In this document: piece after piece, positions 29,414 through 38,447 of the stretch | How the letters are laid out: every line of letters begins with the position of its first letter | How positions within the stretch are numbered: the first letter of the stretch is position 1 | Source: Vibrio sp. Y2-5 | GTDB lineage: Bacteria > Pseudomonadota > Gammaproteobacteria > Enterobacterales > Vibrionaceae | Assembly: GCF_014596725.1 (NCBI RefSeq) | Contig: NZ_JACVEG010000001.1 | Span: 248,001 to 312,000, forward strand | DNA: 64,000 nucleotides | Reading direction: 5' to 3' | Notes under the pieces: generated by a model | The model's database searches: none | Seen by the model: the letters and a program-made list of their open reading frames with translations, nothing else | Told to the model about the DNA's origin: nothing | Made by a program: the position numbers and the translations under genes

Positions 29414-29848
29414 ATGAAACAATGGTTATTCGTCCTAGTGACAGCATTTGTAATGATGGGGTGTCAGCCTCTTCAAACAACAAGATCCGATGATTGGTTA
29501 ACGGCTGTGGGTTACGCGAGTATCAGTGAACAGAAGGGCCGCGATGTTGAAGAAAAGAGCGTACGAGCGATGCGAGCTTCAAAAATTGATGCTTATCGAG
29601 AGTTAGCTGAACAAGTGTACGGAATGCGTGTCAGTGGCCGTGCCGAGCTAAGCGATCAACGTCTTGGTACAGAACGTACCAGCGGTGAAGTTGACGGGGT
29701 CATTCGTGGGGCAGAAGTGGTTCGTAGTTATAAAGTTGGTGACAGCTATGTAACGGAATTACGCCTAGACATCAATAAAATGAACATGCTGCGTGATTAC
29801 GGTGAAGTTCAGCAGGTGCCTGAAAAACGTCAGCAAACCTTGTTCTAA
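29414..29848 (+). CDS. flgP: Flagellar outer-membrane lipoprotein FlgP
   Basis: FlgP is a lipoprotein of the flagellar basal disk or H ring. It is 144 residues long, with lipobox VMMGC. The LPP20-like region includes ASKIDAYRELAEQVYGMRVSG and VIRGAEVVRSYKVGD. Two adjacent ATG codons are possible; the second is better spaced from GGAG. It is coupled with flgO and ends before a bidirectional terminator. Confidence 0.92.
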   Translation: MKQWLFVLVTAFVMMGCQPLQTTRSDDWLTAVGYASISEQKGRDVEEKSVRAMRASKIDAYRELAEQVYGMRVSGRAELSDQRLGTERTSGEVDGVIRGAEVVRSYKVGDSYVTELRLDINKMNMLRDYGEVQQVPEKRQQTLF

Positions 29849-29912
29849 CAGTCTGTGTTCTTAATCTTTTCGTTTTAATTATAACTCTCCAGATACTTAA
29901 ATTCGACATACG

Positions 29913-29938
29913 AAAAAGCGGCAAATATTGCCGCTTTT
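29913..29938. terminator. Bidirectional terminator between flgP and flgN
   Basis: GCGGCAA-ATA-TTGCCGC with A5 before and T4 after. Confidence 0.85.
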
Positions 29939-30004
29939 CTATTTTGTGCTTTTATTGCCGTCGCTTGTCATCAATACAGTGGTATTAATACTGCGACGTG
30001 TCGG

Positions 30005-30430
30005 TTACGCCTTGAGATTAGTTCCCAGAGTCGAAACGGATTGAGTGCGGCCTGTTGCGCTGTAAGTCATGCCAACTTTGCCTAAGCTTTGCTGCATCAT
30101 GTTATTGAGCTTATTAAAGCTAAGTTGTGCGCGGTTTAGGGCTTCGCCATTGATTAGGTTAGCTTGCTGGCAATCGTGAATCACAGATCGAATTTGATTG
30201 GTTAACTCATTGAGATAGCTATCCTCTGTCAGGCTCGAGACATGAGGATGACCAGCAATTCGTTGATCCGTCGTTTGCAGTTGGTTAACCAAAACGGTTT
30301 TCTGTTTGGCAAGCGTCTCTATATCTGAAGATACTCTTGAAGTAATCGCGATTTTCTCTTTTTCCAACAGCACTGATAATTCTTGTGCGTTTTTAAGTTG
30401 GAATTCGATCAAGTCTTTTAGTGCTGCCAT
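30005..30430 (-). CDS. flgN: Flagellar chaperone FlgN
   Basis: FlgN escorts the hook-filament junction proteins FlgK and FlgL to the export gate. It is 141 residues long and mostly helical. The N-terminus LIEFQLKNAQELSVLLEKEK and the FNKLNNMMQQSLGKVGMTYS end fit the family. It is last in the flgA-flgM-flgN set, 29 bp after flgM. Confidence 0.9.
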   Translation of the reverse strand: MAALKDLIEFQLKNAQELSVLLEKEKIAITSRVSSDIETLAKQKTVLVNQLQTTDQRIAGHPHVSSLTEDSYLNELTNQIRSVIHDCQQANLINGEALNRAQLSFNKLNNMMQQSLGKVGMTYSATGRTQSVSTLGTNLKA

Positions 30431-30459
30431 AACGTAAACTGCCTATAAATCGAAGTGGG

Positions 30460-30780
30460 TTAGTTAAAACCACCCAATTCTTTTTCAAATCTGATCATAT
30501 TGTCGGCCAGTTTCTCTGAATCAACAACATAAGATCCGTTTGCAATCGCTTCTTTAATCGCAGCAACTTTGGCGCTGTCGAAGCTAGGGGTGGACGTCAT
30601 ATCGTTATGCAATTCACCAATGGCTTTTCCCTGATGGCTAAGCGATACAGAATCTTGCTTAACAGCACCACGGGTGGTTGCACTTGATGTTGATGAAGAT
30701 GCATCTGAATTAGAACGTGCAGGAGTACGATTCGTCGTGTTTAACGAATGCCCTGAGCGTATGTTATCAATGCCTGCCAT
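30460..30780 (-). CDS. flgM: Anti-sigma-28 factor FlgM
   Basis: FlgM binds and inhibits FliA until it is exported after hook completion. It is 106 residues long with a disordered Ser/Thr-rich first half (SDASSSTSSATT). The C-terminal sigma-binding helices are IKEAIANGSYVVDSEKLADN and MIRFEKELG. A sigma-28-like promoter immediately upstream suggests feedback by the sigma factor it inhibits, as reported for V. cholerae. Confidence 0.93.
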   Translation of the reverse strand: MAGIDNIRSGHSLNTTNRTPARSNSDASSSTSSATTRGAVKQDSVSLSHQGKAIGELHNDMTSTPSFDSAKVAAIKEAIANGSYVVDSEKLADNMIRFEKELGGFN

Positions 30781-30816
30781 AAATGAGCCTTTTTAAAATA
30801 TGAATCTGTACTGTCA

Positions 30817-30843
30817 ATATCGACAAGTAGGAGAATAACTTTA
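30817..30843 (-). promoter_or_regulatory. Sigma-28 (FliA) promoter of flgM
   Basis: The minus strand reads TAAA, 15 bases, then GTCGATAT. This is close to the TAAA-N15-GCCGATAA consensus with two mismatches, 37 bp before the flgM start. Confidence 0.75.
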
Positions 30844-30891
30844 GCAATTTTATGGCTTCGTGACGAAATTAACGCTTTTATTGCTAAGTAA

Positions 30892-31635
30892 CTAAAACTG
30901 AACGGTTACTTCGCCAATACCACTGACTTGCGCATCTATTATACGGTTAGATTTATCATTTTTCACTTTTATCTGTTCACCGAAGCTTCCGTCAGATAAT
31001 GCTGTTCCTTTAGTAGTAATATTCATACCACTGGCATTTGCTTGGATAAGTACACTGTCATTTCGGCATACCACACAGATATCATTTTGTTCGATAACAT
31101 CACCTAACTTCACGTTTTTCTTGGTTTTTGCTCCGACCACTCGCTCTATCGAGGAAAAACCTTGCCGTCTAAAGCGCAGCAGATCTACCATACTGATAGT
31201 TATATCGTTTTCTGTTAAAACTTGTCCTCTGCTAATATGATTAGCAGCGGTAACCATCGGAACTCGCATTGTTAAGCGGACGGGAACATAAATTTTCCAG
31301 TTATCCGGTTCGCATTCGACCAACACTGTGATATTGCTGGCAGAGGCGTTACTGGAGGACGACGAAGTCGTCAGAGTGTTTGGACAATCGGTGGCGAATA
31401 TACGTTCATCTATGTTTGCAGCATTCACCACGAGCTCGCCTCCTTCAGCGACCTCAACGCTGCTCAAAACATGATTTTCAGCGGCATTTTGAATCATTTT
31501 TACTTGCTCTGGTGTCGCAGCAAATAAAGAAAGACTAAAGAAAGCTAACAAAAAACCGATAGAGTTAAAAAAAATATTATAGAAAGCTCTACACTTAGAT
31601 ATGGAATGTAGATGTAAACAGATCTTCGGATGCAT
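30892..31635 (-). CDS. flgA: Flagellar P-ring assembly chaperone FlgA
   Basis: FlgA is a periplasmic protein required for FlgI P-ring assembly. The signal peptide core is IGFLLAFFSLSLFAA. The SAF domain follows (AANHISRGQVLTENDITIS), then the C-terminal domain ending GIGEVTVQF. I place the start at MHPKICL (31635), which has a weak GAGAG upstream. A start eight codons earlier at 31659 (MKKRETRT) is also possible. It is divergent from cheV, with little space for promoters. Confidence 0.9.
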   Translation of the reverse strand: MHPKICLHLHSISKCRAFYNIFFNSIGFLLAFFSLSLFAATPEQVKMIQNAAENHVLSSVEVAEGGELVVNAANIDERIFATDCPNTLTTSSSSSNASASNITVLVECEPDNWKIYVPVRLTMRVPMVTAANHISRGQVLTENDITISMVDLLRFRRQGFSSIERVVGAKTKKNVKLGDVIEQNDICVVCRNDSVLIQANASGMNITTKGTALSDGSFGEQIKVKNDKSNRIIDAQVSGIGEVTVQF

Positions 31636-31716
31636 TGTTCGTGTCTCTCGTTTCTTCATAGCTTGCTGTAGACTACCACTTTTTTATGAACATAAGTTTG
31701 AGATGGAGATGTGCTT

Positions 31717-32643
31717 ATGACGGGTATTCTTGATTCTGTGAATCAGCGTACGCAACTTGTCGGCCAAAACCGACTAGAATTACTGACTTTCCGTCTTAAC
31801 GGACGCCAACGTTATGGCATTAACGTTTTTAAGGTCAAAGAAGTTCTACAATGTCCTAAATTGACGGCTATGCCTAATCTGCACCACTTGGTTAAAGGGG
31901 TTGCTCATATTCGCGGTCAAACGTTATCTGTCATTGACTTAAGCTTGGCCATCGGTGGCCGTCCAACTCAAGATGTTCAAAAAAGTTTTGTCGTTATTGC
32001 TGAATTTAACCGTACGATACAGGCTTTTTTAGTAAGCTCTGTTGAACGTATTATCAATATGCATTGGGAGGCAATACTTCCTCCTCCTGAAGGCGCTGGT
32101 AAAGGGAATTATCTAACAGCGGTGACTAATATTGATAATGAACTGGTTGAAATTCTCGATGTAGAAAAGATCCTTGCAGAAATCGCACCAGTTGATGAAT
32201 CAATGGATGCTAGTATCGGCCAAGAAATCGCGGAAGCGGAGCAAGAAAAGGCGATTGTTCGACGTATTTTAATCGCGGACGACTCAACCGTGGCTCGTAA
32301 GCAGGTTCAACGTGCGATTGAGTCAATTGGTTTTGAATGTATTTTGACCAAAGACGGCAAAGATGCATATGAAAAGCTGTTAGAAATGGCAAAAGAAGGT
32401 AGTATTTACGAACAAATCTCTTTGGTGATTTCGGATATTGAAATGCCAGAGATGGATGGCTACACCTTAACGGCAGAAATACGCCGAAATAATGACTTAA
32501 AAGATCTCTACGTTATATTGCACTCATCACTGAGTGGGGTATTTAACCAAGCAATGGTTGAGCGAGTAGGTGCGAATGCATTTATTGCTAAGTTTAACCC
32601 CGATGAGCTTGGTAATGCGGTTAAGGCTGCGCTAGTAAAATAA
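31717..32643 (+). CDS. cheV: Chemotaxis coupling protein CheV
   Basis: CheV links receptors to CheA and can be phosphorylated. The CheW domain spans residues ~15-165 (ELLTFRLNGRQRYGINVFK; GVAHIRGQTLSVIDLS). The receiver domain follows from ~180, with ILIADDSTVARKQ and VISDIEMPEMDGYTL carrying the phospho-acceptor Asp. The ATG at 31717 is preferred over a GTG two codons earlier because GGAG is 8 bp away. cheR follows 10 bp downstream. Confidence 0.95.
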   Translation: MTGILDSVNQRTQLVGQNRLELLTFRLNGRQRYGINVFKVKEVLQCPKLTAMPNLHHLVKGVAHIRGQTLSVIDLSLAIGGRPTQDVQKSFVVIAEFNRTIQAFLVSSVERIINMHWEAILPPPEGAGKGNYLTAVTNIDNELVEILDVEKILAEIAPVDESMDASIGQEIAEAEQEKAIVRRILIADDSTVARKQVQRAIESIGFECILTKDGKDAYEKLLEMAKEGSIYEQISLVISDIEMPEMDGYTLTAEIRRNNDLKDLYVILHSSLSGVFNQAMVERVGANAFIAKFNPDELGNAVKAALVK

Positions 32644-32653
32644 AGAGAAATGA

Positions 32654-33481
32654 ATGACTGCTATTACTATAAGCGATCAAGAATATCGCGACTTTTGCCG
32701 ATTTCTGGAATCTCAATGCGGTATCGTATTAGGAGACAGTAAACAGTATTTGGTGAGAAGTCGTCTCAGTCCACTTGTGACTAAATATAAGTTGACTAGT
32801 TTGTCTGACCTGTTGCGCGATGTAGTAACAGGGAGAAATCGTGATTTGCGTGTGGCAGCAGTTGATGCGATGACAACCAACGAAACTTTGTGGTTTCGTG
32901 ATACGTATCCGTTTACTGTGCTTGCTGAGCGTTTGCTTCCCGAAATGGCGGCAAAAAAACGCCCTATTAAAATTTGGTCGGCAGCGAGTTCCTCTGGTCA
33001 AGAACCTTATTCAATGGCAATGACGATTCTTGAAACTCAGCAACGTCGCCCTGGTTTGCTTCCAAGTGTATCGATCACGGCAACCGATATTTCTGCAAGC
33101 ATGCTGGATATGTGTCGTGCTGGTGTGTATGACAATCTCGCTTTAGGACGTGGTTTGTCTTTAGAGCGTCGTCGTGCATTCTTTGAAGATGCAGGGGATG
33201 GACGTATGAAGGTAAAAGATAGCCTCAAGCGTCTGGTGAACTTCCGTCCGCAAAACTTAATGGAAAGCTATGCATTGCTCGGCAAGTTTGACATCATTTT
33301 CTGTCGAAATGTATTGATTTACTTTTCGCCAGATATGAAAGCAAAAGTGTTGAATCAGATGGCAAACAACCTAAATCCCGGTGGTTATCTGTTGCTCGGT
33401 GCATCTGAGTCTCTTACTGGGCTAACGGATAAGTTTGAAATGGTGCGTTGTAATCCGGGCATCATCTATAAGCTCAAATAA
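32654..33481 (+). CDS. cheR: Chemotaxis protein methyltransferase CheR
   Basis: It methylates glutamates on chemoreceptors using SAM. It is 275 residues long. The N-terminal helical domain binds receptors (NETLWFRDTYPF). The SAM domain shows WSAASSSGQEPYSMAMTI, ITATDISASMLDM and FCRNVLIYFSPD. It pairs with cheV, and a terminator follows. Confidence 0.96.
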   Translation: MTAITISDQEYRDFCRFLESQCGIVLGDSKQYLVRSRLSPLVTKYKLTSLSDLLRDVVTGRNRDLRVAAVDAMTTNETLWFRDTYPFTVLAERLLPEMAAKKRPIKIWSAASSSGQEPYSMAMTILETQQRRPGLLPSVSITATDISASMLDMCRAGVYDNLALGRGLSLERRRAFFEDAGDGRMKVKDSLKRLVNFRPQNLMESYALLGKFDIIFCRNVLIYFSPDMKAKVLNQMANNLNPGGYLLLGASESLTGLTDKFEMVRCNPGIIYKLK

Positions 33482-33510
33482 GCCATAAGCTTCAAACCCA
33501 TTATTTTTTT

Positions 33511-33540
33511 AAAGCCCAGCCAAGCGCTGGGCTTTTTCTT
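33511..33540 (+). terminator. Terminator after cheVR
   Basis: AAAGCCCAGC-CAAGC-GCTGGGCTTT with a T5 tail. Confidence 0.88.
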
Positions 33541-33703
33541 TCCTTTCTGCTTCTCTGTTCTATACCTAAAGGGAGACATTCCAAATCTCCAAATTAATAA
33601 GTTTGCTATAGCCAAAAACGGCGTGCTTTTTGCAAACTGTTTTTTGCAAGCTAAAAGGTTGCAACACGAAAAAAGATTAATTGTGAATTGGTAAATTAAA
33701 AGT

Positions 33704-33719
33704 TGGTACGCTAATTGCT
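33704..33719 (+). promoter_or_regulatory. Sigma-54 promoter of flgBCDE
   Basis: TGGTACG-CTAA-TTGCT keeps GG and GC at the required spacing. It lies 45 bp before the flgB ATG. Confidence 0.85.
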
Positions 33720-33763
33720 TTTAATCTATGACTAACGGTCAGTTCTTATTAAAGAGGCAAAGT

Positions 33764-34159
33764 ATGGCTATTTCTTTCAACAACGCACTCGGTATACACC
33801 AGCATACGGTGGGTGTTCGTGAACGCAATGCAGAGGTTATCTCTACTAACATTGCACAAGCGAATACACCAGGGTTTAAAGCGAAAGGAATGGACTTCAA
33901 AAAGGCTTTGCAGGCGGCAAGTTCGGGGGCAAGCATTGGTCTTAGCCGTACGGACGGTCGGCACATTCCTGCCTCTACGACTGTGACAGGGGAAATGCTT
34001 TACCGCGTTCCAACTCAACCTGACACTGGTGATGGCAATACAGTGGATGTGGATTTAGAGCGTAACTTGTTTATGCAAAACCAGATTCGCCACCAAGCAT
34101 CACTTGACTTCTTAGGAAGTAAATTCAAGAACTTAACGAAAGCAATTAAAGGGGAGTAA
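33764..34159 (+). CDS. flgB: Flagellar proximal rod protein FlgB
   Basis: FlgB is the rod protein nearest the MS ring. It is 131 residues from MAISFNNALGIHQ, chosen because it fits the family N-terminus and has AGAGGCAAAG upstream; 12 earlier codons lie in the leader. The rod signature NIAQANTPGFKAKGMDF and the C-terminal helix are present. It starts the flgBCDE run. Confidence 0.95.
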   Translation: MAISFNNALGIHQHTVGVRERNAEVISTNIAQANTPGFKAKGMDFKKALQAASSGASIGLSRTDGRHIPASTTVTGEMLYRVPTQPDTGDGNTVDVDLERNLFMQNQIRHQASLDFLGSKFKNLTKAIKGE

Positions 34160-34164
34160 TTTAG

Positions 34165-34581
34165 ATGAGCTTATTTAATGTGTTCAATGTGACAGGTTCC
34201 GCGATGAGTGCAGAGTCTGTTCGTCTAAATACAACCTCAAGTAACCTTGCTAACGCGGACAGTATCAGTAGCTCTGCTGAGGATACTTATAAAGCGCGTC
34301 ATGCAGTGTTCGGTGCGGAGTTAAGTAAAGCACGTTTTAACCGCGACCCAAACGTGCCTGTGAAAGTGTTAGGTATTGTGGAAAGTGATAAACCGCTATC
34401 AGCGGAGTTTAACCCTGATCACCCACTTGCGAATGATGAGGGCTATATCTACAAGCCTAACGTCAACGTAATGGAAGAAATGGCTAATATGATTTCTGCA
34501 TCGCGTTCATACCAAACGAACGTACAAGTTGCAGACGCAAGTAAACAAATGCTGCTGCGTACGCTGCAGATGGGTCAATAA
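34165..34581 (+). CDS. flgC: Flagellar proximal rod protein FlgC
   Basis: FlgC is the second proximal rod subunit, 138 residues, exported by the flagellar type III system. It has the N-terminal NTTSSNLANADSISSS motif. Its C-terminal coiled-coil heptads are NVMEEMANMISASRSYQTNV. It starts 5 bp after flgB. Confidence 0.96.
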   Translation: MSLFNVFNVTGSAMSAESVRLNTTSSNLANADSISSSAEDTYKARHAVFGAELSKARFNRDPNVPVKVLGIVESDKPLSAEFNPDHPLANDEGYIYKPNVNVMEEMANMISASRSYQTNVQVADASKQMLLRTLQMGQ

Positions 34582-34598
34582 GGATAAGGAGTTAGCGT

Positions 34599-35306
34599 AT
34601 GGCCGGAATCGATAACGTTGGTCAAAGCGGCTTGTCCTATGTTGACCAGCTGAAGGCTCTTCAAGATCAGAAGAAACCGAATGAGACCACAGGTAAACAA
34701 GATCTTAAACAAGAAGATTTTCTTTCCCTGCTCACGAAGCAACTTTCTCAGCAAGACCCTTTTAAGCCGGTTAGCAATGACCAGATGATTGCGCAAATGG
34801 CATCATTTGCGACGGTTGATGGTATTGGCAAGATGAACACTCAGTTTGAGAGTTTGAACTCGGCAATGACATCTAACCAAGCGCTACAAGCATCGTCACT
34901 GGTAGGTCGTGATGTATTGGTACCAGGTGCTGCAGGCGTTAAGAAAGATGATGCAGGCATGGCGGCAATGGTTAAGCTTCCTAGTTCGGTAGAAAACTTG
35001 TTTGTTCGTATCGAAGACGAAATGGGGCAGCTAGTTCGTACTATGGACGTAGGAGCTAAACCGGCCGGTGACAACCGTGTCGAATGGGATGGAAAAGATC
35101 AGAACGGTAATCCATTGCCGGCCGGCAAATACAAAGTGAAAGCGGCTGGTTTACTCGATGGAACAAGTACTGAATTTGGCGTATCTACTTACGCTAACGT
35201 CAATAGTGTTCTGCTTGGTAAGGGTGATGGTAACGTACTACTCAATCTAGCTGGTTTCACATCACCAGTGAAACTTGCTGAAGTACTTGAAGTTGGCAAA
35301 GCATAG
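34599..35306 (+). CDS. flgD: Flagellar hook capping protein FlgD
   Basis: FlgD forms the temporary cap on which hook subunits assemble. It is 235 residues long. The N-terminal export and cap segment reads FLSLLTKQLSQQDPFKPV. A FlgD Ig-like domain follows with NRVEWDGKDQNGNPLPAGKY. It is followed by flgE. Confidence 0.96.
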   Translation: MAGIDNVGQSGLSYVDQLKALQDQKKPNETTGKQDLKQEDFLSLLTKQLSQQDPFKPVSNDQMIAQMASFATVDGIGKMNTQFESLNSAMTSNQALQASSLVGRDVLVPGAAGVKKDDAGMAAMVKLPSSVENLFVRIEDEMGQLVRTMDVGAKPAGDNRVEWDGKDQNGNPLPAGKYKVKAAGLLDGTSTEFGVSTYANVNSVLLGKGDGNVLLNLAGFTSPVKLAEVLEVGKA

Positions 35307-35333
35307 AATGCTAGCTAGATAGGAGAATTTGGA

Positions 35334-36638
35334 ATGTCATATGTATCTCTTAGCGGTTTATCCGCAGCTCAGTTAGACCTGAACACAACCAGTAACAACA
35401 TTGCGAACGCAAACACATTCGGCTTTAAAGAGTCACGTGCTGAGTTCGGTGATGTTTACTCAAGTTCTTTATTTACTAACGCTAAAACCACTCCGGGTGG
35501 TGGTGTACAAGCGAATAAAGTTGCCCAACAATTCCATGAGGGTTCAAGTGTTTACACTAACAACCCAATGGACTTACGTATCTCGGGCACTGGCTTTTTC
35601 GCAGTATCTAAAGATCGCCTTATTCCACAGCAAAATGAATTGACGCGTAACGGTGCTTTCCACCTGAACAAAGACAACTTCATGGTGACGTCGAATGATG
35701 AGTTCCTACTGGGCTATCAAGTAAACCCTGATACTGGCGATGTGCTTTCTTATGAACCACAGCCAATGAACATTCCAGCAGAGTTTGGTAAGCCAAAACA
35801 AACGGCAAACATTGAAGTTGGTGTAAACCTTCCAGCAAATGGTGAGCTGAAAGATCCTGCGCTGTTTGACTACAATGACCCTGAAACTTATAACCGCTCA
35901 ACGTCATCGACCATTTATGACTCAATGGGACAGTCGTATAAGCTAACTACGTACTATTTGAAAGACCAAAGTCAGCCAAATACGTGGCAAACTTATTACA
36001 CCGTGACTGACAAAGAAGGCGAGAAGCCTTTGAACATCACCGGTGGTGATGCGACAACCGCAAGTGGTCAAGTCGGTCATACCATGAGGTTCAACAATGA
36101 CGGTACGTTAGCAAGTTTAAATAACGGGCAGCCAATTGTTTCTGATCCACTAGGTGCAGGTGCAGACCCTGTCAACCTAAATGGCGCAGATGTAAACCAA
36201 ACACTCTCTTTTGGTCTCGATTCAGCAACTCAGTTTGCCGCACCGTTTGAATTGACTAAGTTCGATGAAGATGGCGCTACAACGGGTTTCTTAACTAAGA
36301 TCGACTTTGACGAAAACGGTAGTGTGTTAGGCACATACTCAAACGGTGAAAACATCACCTTAGGTCGAGTTGCGTTAGTACGTGTATCTAACGAACAAGG
36401 TCTGGATAAAAAAGGTGGTACTCAATGGGATTCAACTCAGTTCTCTGGTGACAAGATCTGGGGCGAATCAAACAAAGGCTCTTTCGGTTCCATCAACAAC
36501 GGTACTCTAGAGCAATCCAACATTGATATGACCCAAGAGTTGGTGGATTTGATCTCTGCTCAACGTAACTTCCAAGCAAACTCACGTGCGCTTGAAGTTC
36601 ACAACCAGCTACAACAAAACATCCTGCAGATTCGATAA
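35334..36638 (+). CDS. flgE: Flagellar hook protein FlgE
   Basis: This is the main hook subunit, 434 residues. The N-terminal SGLSAAQLDLNTTSNNIANA and C-terminal MTQELVDLISAQRNFQANSR are the paired D0 helices of rod/hook proteins. The variable middle domain (~90-370) is surface-exposed. AGGAG precedes the ATG. A strong hairpin follows. Confidence 0.96.
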   Translation: MSYVSLSGLSAAQLDLNTTSNNIANANTFGFKESRAEFGDVYSSSLFTNAKTTPGGGVQANKVAQQFHEGSSVYTNNPMDLRISGTGFFAVSKDRLIPQQNELTRNGAFHLNKDNFMVTSNDEFLLGYQVNPDTGDVLSYEPQPMNIPAEFGKPKQTANIEVGVNLPANGELKDPALFDYNDPETYNRSTSSTIYDSMGQSYKLTTYYLKDQSQPNTWQTYYTVTDKEGEKPLNITGGDATTASGQVGHTMRFNNDGTLASLNNGQPIVSDPLGAGADPVNLNGADVNQTLSFGLDSATQFAAPFELTKFDEDGATTGFLTKIDFDENGSVLGTYSNGENITLGRVALVRVSNEQGLDKKGGTQWDSTQFSGDKIWGESNKGSFGSINNGTLEQSNIDMTQELVDLISAQRNFQANSRALEVHNQLQQNILQIR

Positions 36639-36666
36639 TACGATCTTCGTATATGGTCATCTGGTC

Positions 36667-36696
36667 TATCAAGCCAGCGGCAACGCTGGCTTGATA
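36667..36696. terminator. 13-bp hairpin after flgE
   Basis: TATCAAGCCAGCG-GCAA-CGCTGGCTTGATA is a perfect stem. It lacks a T run, so it may protect the flgBCDE mRNA end or slow transcription rather than terminate by itself. Confidence 0.6.
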
Positions 36697-36787
36697 GGAT
36701 TGCCAGCTTGCCACATTGCCGCGGCAAATCTCCCCGTAATACCCCTCTATTTTCTATAACCTTCTGTTTTATATTAAAAATAAAACT

Positions 36788-36803
36788 TGGCACACCTATT
36801 GCT
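36788..36803 (+). promoter_or_regulatory. Sigma-54 promoter of flgFGHIJ
   Basis: TGGCACA-CCTA-TTGCT is a close match to the sigma-54 consensus, 36 bp before the flgF ATG. Confidence 0.9.
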
Positions 36804-36838
36804 TTATAACTCGTAACAGATGAATTTTGGAGCAAATT

Positions 36839-37588
36839 ATGGACCGTGCATTGTTTCTCGCCATGAGTGGCGCAAAGCAGAATATGCAAGCTATGCAGCT
36901 AAGAGCGAATAACTTGGCCAACGTAAGCACAACAGGTTTTCGTGCTGACTTAGCACAAGCGCGTTCGATGCAAGCATACGGTGATGGTCTGCCTAGCCGA
37001 GTGTTCAGTATGACTGAGCGCCCTGGAAACAATTTCCAGCAAGGCAGCGTTATCACAACGGGACGTGATTTGGATGTCACCATTCAAGGTGATGGTTGGA
37101 TTGCCGTTCAAGACAAAACGGGTGCTGAAGGTTTAACTCGTAACGGCAACTTGCAGATCGATCAAACCGGTTTACTGCTTAACGGCAATGGTCATTTAGT
37201 GCTGGGTGAGACGGGCGCACCGATCACTTTGCCGGTGCCTGTGGCAAAAGTTGAAATCGGCAACGACGGTACTATCTCTGTTCGCCCACAAGGCGCTCCG
37301 GCAGATGCTATGGAAATTGTTGACCGTATTAAGCTTGTTCGTCCAAACAACCAAGATTTATATAAAGATGTAAATGGTCTTTTCCGCGCGAAAGATCCAA
37401 ACGCGGCATACGATGCAGATGCCAATGTGAAAGTTCTGACCAGAGCCTTAGAAGGCAGTAACGTCAATGCGGTGGGTGAAATGACCAGCCTAATCGAGTT
37501 ACAGCGTCAGTTTGAAATGCAAGTCAAAATGATGAGCACGGCAGAAGACATGGACAAATCGTCCGATTCTCTGCTTCGTATGAGCTAA
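36839..37588 (+). CDS. flgF: Flagellar proximal rod protein FlgF
   Basis: FlgF is a 249-residue rod subunit. The ATG at 36839 (MDRALFLAMSGAKQNM) is preferred over an upstream TTG because GGAGC precedes it and the family starts here. The rod motif is LRANNLANVSTTGFRADLAQ, and the C-terminal helix is MTSLIELQRQFEMQVKMM. Confidence 0.95.
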   Translation: MDRALFLAMSGAKQNMQAMQLRANNLANVSTTGFRADLAQARSMQAYGDGLPSRVFSMTERPGNNFQQGSVITTGRDLDVTIQGDGWIAVQDKTGAEGLTRNGNLQIDQTGLLLNGNGHLVLGETGAPITLPVPVAKVEIGNDGTISVRPQGAPADAMEIVDRIKLVRPNNQDLYKDVNGLFRAKDPNAAYDADANVKVLTRALEGSNVNAVGEMTSLIELQRQFEMQVKMMSTAEDMDKSSDSLLRMS

Positions 37589-37608
37589 CCAATTGAAAGG
37601 AAATTAGT

Positions 37609-38397
37609 ATGCAGCCGGCATTATGGGTAAGTAAAACAGGCCTCGACGCGCAGCAAACCAATATTGCTACGATCTCGAACAACTTAGCGAACGCCTCGAC
37701 GATTGGTTTCAAAAAAAGTCGTGCTGTGTTTGAAGATTTGTTCTATCAAAACATTAATCAACCTGGTGGTCAGTCATCTCAGAATACTGAATTGCCAAGC
37801 GGTTTGATGCTAGGTGCAGGTTCTAAAGTGGTGGCGACTCAAAAAGTACACACCAATGGTAATGCACAGACAACAACCAACAGCCTCGACATGATGATCG
37901 AAGGGGATGGTTTTTTCCAAATCCTGATGCCAGATGGCAACATCGGCTATTCACGAAATGGTCAGTTCACCCTGAATGATGAAGGTGTGATTGTAACCTC
38001 AGGTGCAGGCTACGCGTTGGATCCTGAAATTGTGGTTCCTGAAGACGCTATCTCCATCACTATCGGTAACGATGGTGAAGTGTCAGCTCGTATTCGTGGT
38101 CAGCAAGACAACCAGGTATTAGGGCAGATCACCACGGTAGATTTTATTAACCCAGGTGGTTTAGAGCCAATTGGTCAGAACCTTTATTTGCCGACAGGGG
38201 CAAGTGGTGATCCTCAAGAGGGCGTCCCAGGTTTAGATGGCTTAGGTAGTATTCGTCAGTCAATGCTGGAAAGCTCAAACGTTAACGTGACTGAAGAGCT
38301 GGTGAATATGATTGAAGCTCAACGTGTCTACGAGATGAACTCAAAAGTGATCTCGGCAGTAGACAAGATGATGAGCTATGCGAACCAGCAGCTATAA
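37609..38397 (+). CDS. flgG: Flagellar distal rod protein FlgG
   Basis: This is the main distal rod protein, 262 residues. The N-terminus has ALWVSKTGLDAQQTNIATIS then NNLANASTIGFKKSRAVFED. The C-terminus ends VNMIEAQRVYEMNSKVISAV. Its length is normal. AAAGGAAATT precedes the start. Confidence 0.97.
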   Translation: MQPALWVSKTGLDAQQTNIATISNNLANASTIGFKKSRAVFEDLFYQNINQPGGQSSQNTELPSGLMLGAGSKVVATQKVHTNGNAQTTTNSLDMMIEGDGFFQILMPDGNIGYSRNGQFTLNDEGVIVTSGAGYALDPEIVVPEDAISITIGNDGEVSARIRGQQDNQVLGQITTVDFINPGGLEPIGQNLYLPTGASGDPQEGVPGLDGLGSIRQSMLESSNVNVTEELVNMIEAQRVYEMNSKVISAVDKMMSYANQQL

Positions 38398-38447
38398 CCT
38401 AATAGCAATAATCTTGGCTCATAAAGAGTGATTGAGAGAGTGTGATG

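Noticed and set aside
31660..31716. Sigma-54 site for flgA (TGGTAGTCTACAGCA on the minus strand)
   Set aside because: GC is not at the required spacing from GG.
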